A stretch of DNA of 64,000 bases from Antedon bifida (Eukaryota; Echinodermata; Crinoidea; Comatulida; Antedonidae), in contig OY727093.1 in NCBI GenBank assembly GCA_963402885.1, positions 8,071,501-8,135,500 of the forward strand, written 5' to 3'. Positions 40,864 through 51,401 of this stretch are shown one piece after another. Under the pieces are notes generated by a model. That model saw only the letters and a program-made list of their open reading frames with translations, was not told where the DNA came from and did no database searches. Numbering within the stretch: position 1 is the stretch's first letter; each line of letters begins with the position of its first letter. A program made the position numbers and the translations under genes.

Positions 40864-41009
40864 TACAGTAGTACCTCTATTAAGGGGACACCTTGAAGAC
40901 CTTGTCCCACAAATAGCAGTTAGCTGTAGTGTTAAAACATCTCTCCTCATTCGTGTCACCGTAGAGTGTCCTCTTAATAGGGGTGTCTCAAAGGAGGAAT
41001 TCTACTGTA
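40864..41009. mobile_element. CAGTAG-ended foldback element, complete copy (146 bp)
   Basis: Left TACAGTAGTACCTCTATTA, right GAGGAATTCTACTGTA. The arms are inverted repeats (CTATTAAGGGGACACC against TCTTAATAGGGGTGTC), so the whole element can fold back. TA at both borders suggests a TA target duplication. No coding capacity. It is the reference copy for at least seven relics in the window. Confidence 0.8.
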
Positions 41010-41010
41010 T

Positions 41011-41016
41011 AATAAA
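41011..41016 (+). promoter_or_regulatory. Candidate poly(A) signal of TMTC3
   Basis: First AATAAA after the TMTC3 stop, about 1.1 kb downstream. It begins two bases beyond the right end of the 40864-41009 foldback element. ATTAAA variants at about 40278 and 40385 are alternatives, and transcript ends would be needed to choose. Confidence 0.3.
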
Positions 41017-42469
41017 TTGTTCAGCATTTAAATATAATAAGAAAAAAAGTAATAGCACAAAATTCTAAAGTAACGACAAGGAAAACTCACCCTTACTTAC
41101 TCAGTAACTTTTGTTACTGCAGTAGTTGCTTTATGGAACATTTCTTTGATAAATACTTGATATGTGATGCCCTGGTTTGTAAGTGATATATCTTATGTTT
41201 ATATTATCATTTACAAAAGAAACAATTATTTAATAGGTTTATAGTATGCGCTCTAAATCATTTAATAATTGATATTTGAAATTGGTTTTTTTTTTTTATC
41301 TAATATAGAAACGTTTAAGGAATACTAATGAAATATTATATGTATATACGTATTTGGGTGTATATATATATAAATATAATTCTTTTATGTACAATGTTCT
41401 GTAAAAATAAGAAAGGATATTTTAGGTATATTATGGGGAAATTAACGAAACCAAAGTGAATTTATATAACCCTAGTTTAGCATTGATATGAGTTTCACCA
41501 AAAAAAAATGTTCTCTTATTGTGATTTATAACGTTGTATATGTGACGCAAATTCGAATCCCACCAAAAACCAGCAGTTTGTTGCTGTCATTGTAATGATG
41601 CGTATGTGTATTGACTATGTTGAAAATGTGAATTTATTGTAGAGTGAAGTACGCAAAAGGAAGGGAACTGATTGTGTGTGGGGAAGGTGATTTGGGAGGG
41701 GACAGGTTTTACTAAAGAAACCCACTTGTTATGATTGCTTTTACAAATAATTGTAGAAAGATTACAGATGCACCTCCGAATTATAAGGAAATCACAAATA
41801 TCAGCATTTATAATTCTTATACTCATATTGATGATTTGAAATCAAGTTGGATCTTCTACCCAACTTTAAAGATCTTTCCTAATGAAACTTATCTTTTCAT
41901 TTCACTTCATTTTTTCCATATTAATAATGTTAAACATTTTTTTGTCCAGTTTTGATCTACTCAAATTGTGTTTTATACTTTTGCCAGTTTATACTTGCGA
42001 GGTTTTATAAATACATCTTCCCTTTTTAGTGTGGTGCTTTTAAATATAAAGTAATAAAACAATCAATAATTTATTCTAATAATTTTAATATCACCATCAT
42101 CATTATCTTCTTTAGCACTGTCTACCATAGTTCCATTATCATCATCATTATCTTCATATTATCTACATTGCATTGTAAACATCGTCAATATCACAACCGC
42201 ACTTGTCATCGTCATAATCATAATGTGATTACAGTACTAATTCAAACAGCATTTATTTCATTTCAATTTAGCACCAAAAATAAAAATATTGTTCTTTATA
42301 CAAGCTCACTAATGTAATTTGTGTTTTTAAGGAAACTATTTTAACTAACTTGATCCCATCATGAAGAAATAATTCTTATTTCTCCATGACTCGATATAAC
42401 AACTCAACGAAATTAAAGTTCATCAAGTATGGAAGAAGGGGACAGAAATCTAAGAAATCATTTTTATTA

Positions 42470-42560
42470 TTGGACATCTTTAGGACCCAAAAAAATGTCC
42501 CTTTATTGGGCTGGGTATTTCCTAAATAGGGATTGGTCCAAAGGAGGGGTTCTACTCTAC
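42470..42560. repeat. CAGTAG-ended foldback element relic
   Basis: Contains TGGACATCTTTAGGACCC, AAATGTCCCTTTATTGGG, AAATAGGGATTGG and the right end AAAGGAGGGGTTCTACT. The left terminus is not recognisable. Confidence 0.6.
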
Positions 42561-43396
42561 TTTTTTGAAGAATTAAGTTCATTGTTTTTTTATTACTAAA
42601 ATCACTTGTTGATCTTTTATCTTTACTAAACAAACTTAAGTTTATCTTTATAAATTATCTATTGAAAAACAAATTATATAAATCATATTTTTATAAATAA
42701 ATATGCCTATGCTTTAATAATGATAATATTAATTTTTCATGCTGTTTCTTCATTTTTATAGTATATTCCTTAAGTATATTTTCTTGTGTTATTGTATTTA
42801 ACAGCAAACATGTGTTTCATGCTAATTCATGTATTCATGTCACATTACTGTGTTACCATAATGTTTAAAAAATGTGACCAAAATGTCTTTTTTACGCAAT
42901 TATCCAAATACTTAATTTATTTTTTAATTTTTGGTTTATGCAATTGTATTTTGCTACAGTAAATTTATTCCGCAATCAGTTTTTTATTTCTAAGCTATAT
43001 ATCAACAGGATTGCTTAAAAACTGACGCAGTGAAAAGTTTGTGTATCCCTGTAGAGTGTTACTTGGGACCAACTTACAGTTTCTACGTACACCTGCTCTG
43101 AAATGAAAGTTCAGCTTTGGTTTTGCGTAACAATATATGTTTCTGTTACAATATCTTTAATAATATATCGACATAAAGACCAACTTGTTAAAAATCGAAA
43201 ACCTTGACAATAGTATTCGTGTTTTCGTGGGCTTTCGTTCGTTATTTTTTGCGAAATGTCCAAATATGTTTTGGTAATGCTCTGGCAGTAAAAATAATAG
43301 TCTTTCACCTCGTTAATTGTTGGTAATTGTTAAATGCACGAAACAGTCGTTTTACACAAAAAGACGTGGTAGAATCAGTCTAGTACATCGCTGGCA

Positions 43397-43615
43397 TTTG
43401 AACGCGTGTGTACAACGCTGTACCATTTCATCAACGTTTGAACGCCTGCGTACAAACGATGTACAATTTCATCAACGTTTGAACGCCTGCGTACAAACGA
43501 TGTACAATTTCATCAACGTTTGAACGCCTGCGTACAAACGATGTACAATTTCATCAACTTTTGAACGCCTGCGAAACCAACGCTGTACAATTTTATCAAC
43601 TTTTGAACGCCTGCG
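43397..43615. repeat. 41-bp minisatellite, about six units
   Basis: Units begin TTTGAACGC at 43397, 43437, 43478, 43519, 43560 and about 43602. The core reads TTGAACGCCTGCGTACAAAC, GATGTACAATTTCATCAACG. Middle units are identical and outer units are diverged, the usual picture of a tandem array growing in the middle. It is much richer in GC and CpG than its surroundings. Period 41 is not a multiple of three, so the open frames through it on both strands are incidental. Confidence 0.92.
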
Positions 43616-44188
43616 TAAATTTCTTTCTTTCATGATTTCACTACCGATACTACTACAATTTTGACAAATTATAGTAGGCCTATATTCGTTAATATATTCA
43701 AAAAAATTATCAGACGAAAATGTTCTATTTATCGGTCGCACAGCCCTTTATTCTCGATGACATGAATGAAATATGTACTTTCTTTATTTTTATTTCTGAA
43801 AAATTGTATACGATTTATTAAAAAATAATATTATTTTCGCTGTTGAATATTAATTATTGTACATAAATGAAAAGGAAATATTTTTTGTGATTTTTTGCAT
43901 ACGTTTGCGATGAAATCAAGTATAATAAATTTTGACCTATTTTATAGGAAAACTTTACATTATGTAGTGTGAATTTAATGTACATTGTGTTATGTTAGTT
44001 ATAAAGAATTTATCATCAAATTCGAACATCAACCGCACAACCAAGAAATTCATCATTCTCCATCGTAAGTTGGTATATCAGGTGAACATGGGTATCTTAA
44101 TTGTTGGATTCGCCGTGTCCGTTACAGTATGTAAATAAATCATTAATGACAATTTTTAACAACTAGGTATGTTTTTATTTTATTTCTT
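43616..44188. other. Intergenic, AT-rich, possible plus-strand splice donor
   Basis: Nothing firm. ATTCTCCATC followed by GTAAGT at 44065 is a good plus-strand donor, and TTTATTTCTTTCAG at 44192 a good acceptor, so a small spliced plus-strand transcript is conceivable. Confidence 0.3.
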
Positions 44189-44259
44189 TCAGCTAAATAA
44201 TACATAATAATGAACAAGAAAATGGAACTGGAGCGCCGACGAGTCAAGATGTTCCAACT
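44189..44259 (-). CDS. Possible terminal exon of the unrecognised helical protein gene
   Basis: A short GC-richer block with minus-strand acceptor GGTTAATAG. Spliced in phase 1 from 44543 it reads ELEHLDSSALQFHF and stops at TGA (44189-44191), with AATAAA a few bases further on. The same block also has a good plus-strand acceptor (TTTCTTTCAG, 44192) and donor (44299), so its strand is uncertain. Confidence 0.3.
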
Positions 44260-44542
44260 CTATTAACCTCAGTACATAACAACACAACAGATGACATGGT
44301 AAAATAAAAGCTATTGCACAAGAATTAATTTATGTCCGTTAACTATCAATCAGAAGATGACGTAAGGTCCATTTCTGCAATTAAATTAGAAAAACAAAAC
44401 ATTAGTTAAACCTTTATTATAAGCATGTTAAAATAAGAGGGATATTTTGCCGGCTCGTTTCAAGATTTTGTTGGGACATTTATTCATTCCACTGTTATGT
44501 TAATTATTCCGTAAGAGTATTGTTATAATGGTGATAACATAC

Positions 44543-45237
44543 CTGCGTTAAACAGCACTTGTTCCGCATCTTCTAATACTAGATTATTCTTTGCTTCTGC
44601 TTTTGGCAAAGTTTGCTTAATATCTGCCCTCTTTCTGTTGATATTAGGGTCTAAAATGTTCTCATATCTTTTTTTGTTTCTCTCGCGAAGTTTTTCTCTC
44701 GCAATCGGATTGAAATAGCGTTTCTGGTTGACACTTGCGCCCTCGTCCGATGGGAAAGTTGGAAGGACATCCGGGAGCCCGCTACTACTTTGATTATAAC
44801 GATATTTCTCAACACTTTTCCAACTTACGAACTGTTTCTGAAATCTTACCGTCTGCTCGTTGTCAAATCTCTGGCGGATTTTTCTTAAATTGTCCACTTG
44901 ACGTTTCCAATTGTGTTGACGTGATTCTTCCTTCTGAACAGCTTGCTCGTGTTCTGTTTTTGCCTCGGTTATCTGAATATCTTCTAGTTTGCTTAGTAGT
45001 CGTTCATGTCGCTTTATTTTTGCACTTTCGTTCATGTAAACGGACACTAATGTCCTCACTTTCTTATGGTGTGCTTTCCGAAATTGTTTTTCCTGTTGAA
45101 CAGGTATTTTTCTTTTGGTCACCTGATCGTACTTTTGTCTAGTATTTTCTAAAACTTTCAACTTCTTTTCATGGTCGTCGTCAATGGGCTGTCTATTATC
45201 TGATGTAAGCTTTATGCTTTCTTCAAGGGTGTGTACT
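44543..45237 (-). CDS. Large helical exon of the unrecognised gene
   Basis: Acceptor CTTATTTACCCAG, then VHTLEESIKLTSDN and about 230 charged residues in one open frame, the longest in the window outside the TMTC genes. A donor GTATGT follows LFNA. If it is not used, the frame ends after GMLSPL at TAA 44523-44525. The plus-strand frame at 44735-45142 is a shadow: it lacks the helical composition bias and fits no junction. Confidence 0.8.
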
Positions 45238-46811
45238 CTGGGTAAATAAGACGTAATAATACTGAGAAACCTAATGTAAACAGTGTTGTAATAGCTTTTC
45301 AATTATGAAACCCATGTGAAAGTTTGTGACAAAAGATTTTATAATGGCCTTTTAACAAAATACAAACACTTCTATTTGATGAATAAGCTCAGCATAGTTG
45401 TTTTGCAACCTACCAACGGCTACTGTAAAGTTTACGTTGATGATTTTTATAAACGAAATGAATCGGCTCGATCAGGCCTATATTATATTTAACCAATATG
45501 AACAAATAGGTATATAATGTATGACTAATAGTAATAAAATTTAAGTGAGCCGGTCACTGAATTTGAAGCATAGTTATGTAGTGCCGTCCTTCTGTACACG
45601 TTTTATACAAGCCTACTTTTAAGTTAATTCTATCAATATTATAATATATTGTAATTTTACTAATACCATTTTCTTTTCTTTTAGTACTCTCCCCCATCTT
45701 TGTTGCCAGTGGTTTAAATTAATCGTTGCATAAAGAACATTAATTTACCTTTCCGTATTTTTGGATGGTGTTACCGTCCTGTTTCGTATTCGTAACTCGG
45801 CCTGCCTTGTCGCCCATCTGCTACTTTGGTTGGAACTCCACCCATCATTTACACCAGACTTCTTACCTTTTGTAAGAGCAAATGTATGTTTAAAGCCTAG
45901 TTCACATTAGCGGAATAGATCGATATATAGTCGGTGTGAGTCAAGATGTGACGTCAAATTGTCAATGTTAAGGGATTGCTTGTAGAAAGCCAATTGTGTT
46001 TCGTTCCATTTTGGAAATATTAACCATTAGACGCATTTGTGAGAAATAGGACCAAGCAATTCAGGAATAGAGAGTAGGCTAAACTACAAACTGAGAAAGA
46101 TTACATAATACTCATAGTTACAAATATGGCTCTTTGACCACCGACAGAAGGGTCCTTTCCATGTCAACAGACACGTGTGTATAGGTCTATGATTTATCTT
46201 GCATAGACCGCAATCGATAACTAAATTGCATTGCAATATTTACAATAGAATACCACGGTGAAATAACGGCAAACATTCGGCTTATTCAATGCACGTATGG
46301 TTATTTAAACAACATTTAATTTAAGGTTATTAAGTAATATTTCATTCTGTATAGCCTAGATGGCCTGGTAACAGACTATTATGAAAACACGGACGATTGA
46401 AAGATGTATAACAACTTAGCATTTTTCGTTGCTATGCGGCTGAACTTAAGATAAGTGTTGGGTGTGTTCCGATTATTTTGTTTTAGAAAAAAGGAAACAT
46501 TAAGAAATATAAGTAAATGTAATCAACCGCTAAAGTGCTTTTCTATTGTCTATTTTTGTTGATATTTTTATCTAGGCCTACTATTATCTATTTCTATTAT
46601 CGATATCTGATAGCTTACCTGCTATAGAGAACCAAGTATGTATTGGTCGTAGATGACCATTTCCAGTAACTTTAGAGGGTTTTGACCCTTCGGCAGAACG
46701 TTGATGCCTCTGTGTATCACCATTAGATGTCACCATACAGGGCCTAATATGACATATACGTTGTGGACAACTACTAACACGGGTTACCTCTGAGAACCGC
46801 TCAGTAGACAT
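44543..46811 (-). CDS. Unrecognised Gln/Glu/Arg-rich helical protein gene, at least 3 exons
   Basis: Three minus-strand exons join in phase: 46619-46811 (first in-frame ATG at 46811-46809), 45749-45866 or 45749-45896, and 44543-45237. Junction phases are 1 and 2 and the joined frame is open for roughly 335-345 residues. I do not recognise the family. Visible: a Ser/Thr/Arg-rich N-terminus, then WATRQAELRIRNRTV, a long highly charged segment likely to form helix or coiled coil (HEKKLKVLENTRQKYDQ, ITEAKTEHEQAVQKEESRQ, NLRKIRQRFDNEQ), then FQKQFVSWKSVEKYRY, REKLRERNKKRYENIL and LEDAEQVLFNA. This style is common in ciliary and centrosomal proteins, but that is only a composition argument. The exons are clearly richer in G+C than their surroundings. 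The gene lies in the gap between the convergent TMTC3 and TMTC1 and shares the strand of TMTC1. Confidence 0.7.
45749..45896 (-). CDS. Second exon of the unrecognised helical protein gene
   Basis: Donor GTAAAT at 45743-45748, phase 2 out. Two acceptors keep the frame: one after GTGAACTAG (exon top 45896, adding FKHTFALTKG) and one after CTTACAAAAG (exon top 45866). Both read KKSGVNDGWSSNQSSRWATR and AELRIRNRTVTPSKNTER. Neither acceptor has a strong pyrimidine tract. Confidence 0.6.
46619..46811 (-). CDS. First recognised exon of the unrecognised helical protein gene
   Basis: Donor GTAAGC at 46613-46618 after FSIAG (phase 1). The ATG at 46811 (MSTERFSEV) is the first in frame, but the frame stays open upstream to 46905, so the exon could instead begin at an acceptor further up. 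Encodes CPQRICHIRPCMVTSNGD and SKPSKVTGNGHLRPIHTW. No known motif. Confidence 0.55.
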
Positions 46812-47274
46812 TTGGTGTATTGTCGGGTGATGTCGTCTGCTAACTAGTGTATCATTCACTAGATACACGGTGATATAGGCCGGTGAAACGGTAATATAGG
46901 CTAATTAATTAAGTCTCTGAGTTACTGGCAATATTAAACTAAAACCTCTTTCAAGTTGTCCGTCGCAACCAATTGCGTACACTGTATATTCTGAGAACAA
47001 TACTACCCACGAGACGGACGCAGTTATATTAAATCAGTGTTATTTATTTAGTCAATACATGCGGAGATTGGGTTGTTGTATTAGAAAGTAAACATTATAC
47101 GTTAATGGTACAATACAGACGGCTCAGCTGATTTAATTCATCTATATCCGACGCAGTACTAGTAATTGAAAACGTTCAATTTGTTTGCCTGTAAAGTTTC
47201 ATATATCTTACAAAACTGCCTAAAAATTACATCTTATAACCAAATATTTGTGTCATTTTCGTCGGTTGGACATT

Positions 47275-48530
47275 TTTCCTTTTAAAAAAATCCCTTAAAT
47301 CAGGGATGTTTTCGAAAATGACCAAAATATCGACTTTTAAAATTCAATTTATGCAATAATATATTGCTATAGAAATAAAGAAATTTACTATATCATAATT
47401 GACATGCGCAGAATCACATAATGTGTTCTGGGCATGTTACCCCAACATTTTAAAAGGTCGATACTTCGGCCATTTAAAAAAAAAACTATACTACAGGGAA
47501 ATTTTCGAAAAATGACCAAATTTCGATCCTTTTATTTTTTGACAAAACTGATTACTATGACTCTAAGATGATGATAACGCAATATATGCGCATTTATGGC
47601 AATATTATTGCATAATAATTGAATTTTAAAAAGTTAATATTTTGGCCATTTTTTAAAAAATCCCTGTAGGCCTAATTTTCGAAAAATGACTAAATTTCGA
47701 CCCTTTTATTTTTTGAAAAAACTGGTTACTATGACTCTATATGATGATGATAACGCAATATATGCGCATATATGGCAATTATTGCATAATTGAATTTTAA
47801 AAAGTCGATATTTTGGACATTTTTTAAAAAATCCCTGTACTATACTACAGGGAAATTTTCGAAAAATGACCAAATTTCGATCCTTTTATTTTTTTGACAA
47901 AACTGGTTACTATGACTTTATAAGATGATGATAACGCAATATATGCGCAAATATGGCAATATTATTGCATAATTGAATTTTAAAAAGTCAATATTTTGGC
48001 CATTTAAAAAAAAATCCCCATACTATAGTACAGGGAAATTTCCGAAAAATGGCCAAATTTCAATCCTTTTATTTTGTGACAAAACTGGTTACTATAACTC
48101 TATAAGATGATGACAATGCTGTATATGGCAATATTATTGCATAATAATTGAATTTTAAAAAGTCAATATTTTGGCCATTTTTGAAAAAATCCCCATACTA
48201 TAGTACAGGGAAATTTCCGAAAAAATGGCCAAATTTCGATCCTTTTATTTTGTGACATTACTGCTTACTATATTACAATTGACATGCTCAGAATCACATA
48301 ATGTGTTCTGGGCATGTAACTTCAACGTACTTGAAAAGGTCGAAATTTGGCCATTTTTCAGGACATTTTTGACTGGTTATACATATAAGAGTGTGATAAT
48401 GAAATTTGTGTGCATATATGGCAATATTATTATTATATTTTTACAAAAATGGTTACTATAAAATAGTAACCAGTTATGTCAAACAATAAAAGGATTGAAA
48501 TGTTGCACTGTACTATAGTAAAAATATATG
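47275..48530. repeat. Composite satellite, about 178-bp units, with inverted terminal unit
   Basis: AAATTTCGATCC or close variants recur at 47518, 47692, 47872, 48055 and 48231 (spacing 174-183 bp). Inner units share GACAAAACTGGTTACTATGA, GATGATGATAACGCAATATA and TTTTAAAAAGTCGATATTTT, and are joined by CCCTGTACTATACTACAGGG-like palindromes. The first (about 47275-47490) and last (about 48231-48370) units instead share ACATGCGCAGAATCACATAA and TGTTCTGGGCATGT. At 48440-48530 a unit end reappears inverted (ATAGTAACCAGTT, CAATAAAAGGATTGAAAT, CACTGTACTATAGTA). No coding capacity. Confidence 0.85.
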
Positions 48531-50984
48531 ATTGATTCACAAAGCATAGAAACAATACGAATGGAAATTATTAACAAGGCAAATATTTATTTAAAAATTA
48601 CAGTATAATCACATTTTTACAATGATCCCAATATCTTAAATAAAAATATACATTTTTAAAAAGCACCAATTCAACGGGACTGTCTTGCTGGGATGTATAG
48701 CAAACTAAACATTTATACAAATCAAATAATTAAATAGTTTTAAAATAGTGTGTACAATAAAACTAATTGTACTGTAATTTTGTAATGTGATGACGCAAAT
48801 GTTCAAATGTGTGTATAACACCTAAATAGATTTAATTGGACGATTGTGGGTCACATGTTATAAAATAAGTGCCCCATTTTTACGCCCACATAGCATGGTG
48901 TATTCCTACTTTTGAAGATCAGCATAACAACAATGCTTTGCTCAAGCTCCCGCGAGAGAACGGTGTATACTTCACTATATTTTCACTTCGGATTTCACCT
49001 CATGAAATTATTTGTACCATCACACTCATAAACATTTATTATTTGTATTATTTCATTGTCAAATTGTCTGAATATAACTTATCATTGTGATAACAATACA
49101 GCATCTATACTTTAAACATTTAAATGTAAAAATTAAATAACAATAAAATTTATCAAGAATAGATATTATCTAAATTATAATAATAATTAATGAATATAAA
49201 TTTTGAAATTCCTTGAAAAAAAATTCCAAGAAACTACCAAGTTTAAACAAGTATATAAAAATATTAAAATAAAATTATTTAAAGATTATCAAAGATCTCA
49301 ACAAAATCTTTTCATCTTAAAAAATGAACAGATATACTAGACGTAGAAGACATAAGGATAAAATGAATATATTACATACAATAGATATTATATAAATAAA
49401 AAAGTATAATGTAGAATATAAGCTAAAACTAAATTAAATGTAACAAAATGAACTGTGCTTTTTAATAAATATGAATACAAAAAAACAATTTTTATATTAT
49501 TATTATTCTTTTTAAATGGATCTAAATCATATTGCTAAATAAGTATATTTATGATAGAAAAGTATTACATTTAGTAAGAATAAGATACTGTATAAAAATA
49601 GATATTATGACTAAATTCACAAGTACATATATATTTCCTAAAATAATGTTCTAGAATTTTGATATTGCAGGGAAAAGCATCTAAATAGTATATATATATT
49701 ATTATTATAAAAAAATATTACACCATACAAAATAAGGTAAATGAATTACAAGAACTGCTACTTACTAGAATCTATAGGTGGAAACATATTCATACAAAAG
49801 AAAAATAATAATAATCTAATGAAGGTATGAATAGCCATCAGGTTATCAGACACGGATTAAGGCGGGGGATAAACAGGTTTTAGCTCCACCTAAAATTAAA
49901 CAGCCATGTCTTTTTAAAGTAAAATAATATTATTATATATCTTTATTTTTCTGCAACCCGACGGATACTTTTTATCATTTATTAAATATTTAGCACTTTA
50001 GCACTCATCTATAAGGCTGGATCCTCCCTGGTTATTATATAATAAAAATAAACAAAAACATTTAAAAATATATTGATATAAAGTTTTCTTATGTATTTCT
50101 TGATGTTTCGATATATATACCTCGATCGTTCGAGTGAGAATGCAGGAAGTCCAGAAACTTGGGGAATGAGTGAGATTGGGTTGGACTATAGTCATGTACA
50201 TCATTTAAAAATAAATAATATAAATAATACATAATTTATAAGATTGTATATAATATCAAGGTTATATGAATGTTGAATGAACCAGTATGAATGTACAGTA
50301 TTTAAGTACATCGAAAAACGAATACAAATAACACACACGTCATTCTAGTAATATAATATATTCCATGTTTCATCATTAGGATATTGCAGGGTAAAGGAAC
50401 CAAAATAACAATTAAAACACATTTTTCAAAGACTAATAAAATAGCAAAATACTAAAATATCAAGGTTATGTTGGCTGGAGGTTAAAACGAAATAGGTTTT
50501 TAAGAAACAGGTACAGAATTATGCGATTGTAGTTTTGTATTGCACTTATAGCTTTTAAACTTAGTATAAAAAACAAATACCAACCTGTATTTTTAAAATG
50601 ACAAAAGTCATACATTTACTGTATAAATAATTTTCAAATTTGGTAAAAAAAGGAAAAACCTTATACTTGCACTACACCTTGCTTATGACATGAATGTGTG
50701 TGATTTTGAGAAATCAATTGTTGTATCTTTAAGGCATATTTAGATACTATGGATGTATCAATAATCAATAAAATAAATAATGTCAACAACACATGGTTTT
50801 ACTTTTCAGCTTTCGTAACAATTTTTAGGCTTACATTTAATAGTAGTTTTATGAAACAATTAGCTTGTTTCGAAGTTAAAAATAACATCCGATATACAGT
50901 AATTTTAAATTTTGCAATTTTAAATGCATGAAATTACCTAATTTAAAAACAATTTTAAAATTTCATTGCATAATTTAAAAATAT

Positions 50985-51003
50985 TTTATTGAATACATTT
51001 ATT
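50985..51003 (-). promoter_or_regulatory. Candidate poly(A) signals of TMTC1
   Basis: Two AATAAA hexamers on the minus strand (50998-51003 and 50985-50990), about 255-270 bases past the TMTC1 stop, plus one nearer at 51181-51186. They suggest a 3'UTR of a few hundred bases. Chance AATAAA is common in this AT-rich sequence. Confidence 0.35.
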
Positions 51004-51257
51004 CTGCATCTTTTCTACTTAATTTTGTTTTCTATTTTTATCATTTGCGTTAATTATAGTGTGTGATGTATAATAGTTGTCTTTGTTTTTTTTGTGCCAC
51101 TGTTAGACAAGTAAAATTTCAAATTAGGATCATTATTATAATATCTGGGCTTTTTAAAATTATTGTGTTGTAGCAAAGGTTTTATTGAGTTTTCATGGAG
51201 AATTAAAAACAAAAATTCCATCCATAACAACTTTAACAAAACGTACTGCTTAAGTCA

Positions 51258-51401
51258 TCAGGAACCTTGATTGGGTTTTTGTTTCTTTTTTAATGCCAAC
51301 TCTCTTCGTTCCAACTTCTTTATATTCTGTAAAAGGATGTCATTCTTCGGGTCCAGTTTGTACGCTGCTTCGTAATGGACTCGCGCTGATTTATAATCTC
51401 T
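51258..51401 (-). CDS. TMTC1: TMTC1 terminal exon and stop
   Basis: Acceptor GTTTATTTGCAG; TGA at 51258-51260, directly followed by a second TGA. Encodes [20 protein letters not shown], the end of TPR 11, and a basic helix ([14 protein letters not shown]) corresponding to LAKLDRLEKRL at the C-terminus of vertebrate TMTC1. Confidence 0.95.
   Translation of the reverse strand, partial: RDYKSARVHYEAAYKLDPKNDILLQNIKKLERRELALKKKQKPNQGS

Larger units (their letters stand above)
39933..43396. other. Intergenic: TMTC3 3'UTR and downstream
   Basis: The first kilobase is probably TMTC3 3'UTR. It contains two CAGTAG-family elements (40864-41009, 42470-42560) and an ATCATCATTATCTTC-type low-complexity stretch at about 42095-42165. 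No gene seen on either strand; the short open frames here have no splice context or homology. Confidence 0.5.
46906..51257. other. Intergenic: upstream of the unrecognised gene, downstream of TMTC1
   Basis: Holds the composite satellite 47275-48530. From about 48530 to 51257 it is extremely AT-rich with no gene; the last few hundred bases are likely TMTC1 3'UTR. Open frames at 48225, 48869, 49998 and 50749 have no supporting evidence. Confidence 0.5.

Noticed and set aside
41540-41575. TTCGAATCCCACCA, similar to a tRNA T-arm
   Set aside because: No A box, acceptor stem or anticodon arm upstream, so neither a tRNA nor a clear tRNA-derived SINE.
43397-43615. Regular repeats that could suggest a CRISPR array
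   Set aside because: The 41-bp units are contiguous with no unique spacers and the genome is clearly animal. The same holds for the 21-bp array at 52896-53017.
44735-45142. 135-codon plus-strand open frame
   Set aside because: Lies entirely opposite the minus-strand exon 44543-45237, whose composition and splice phases support it. The plus frame has no junctions that fit.
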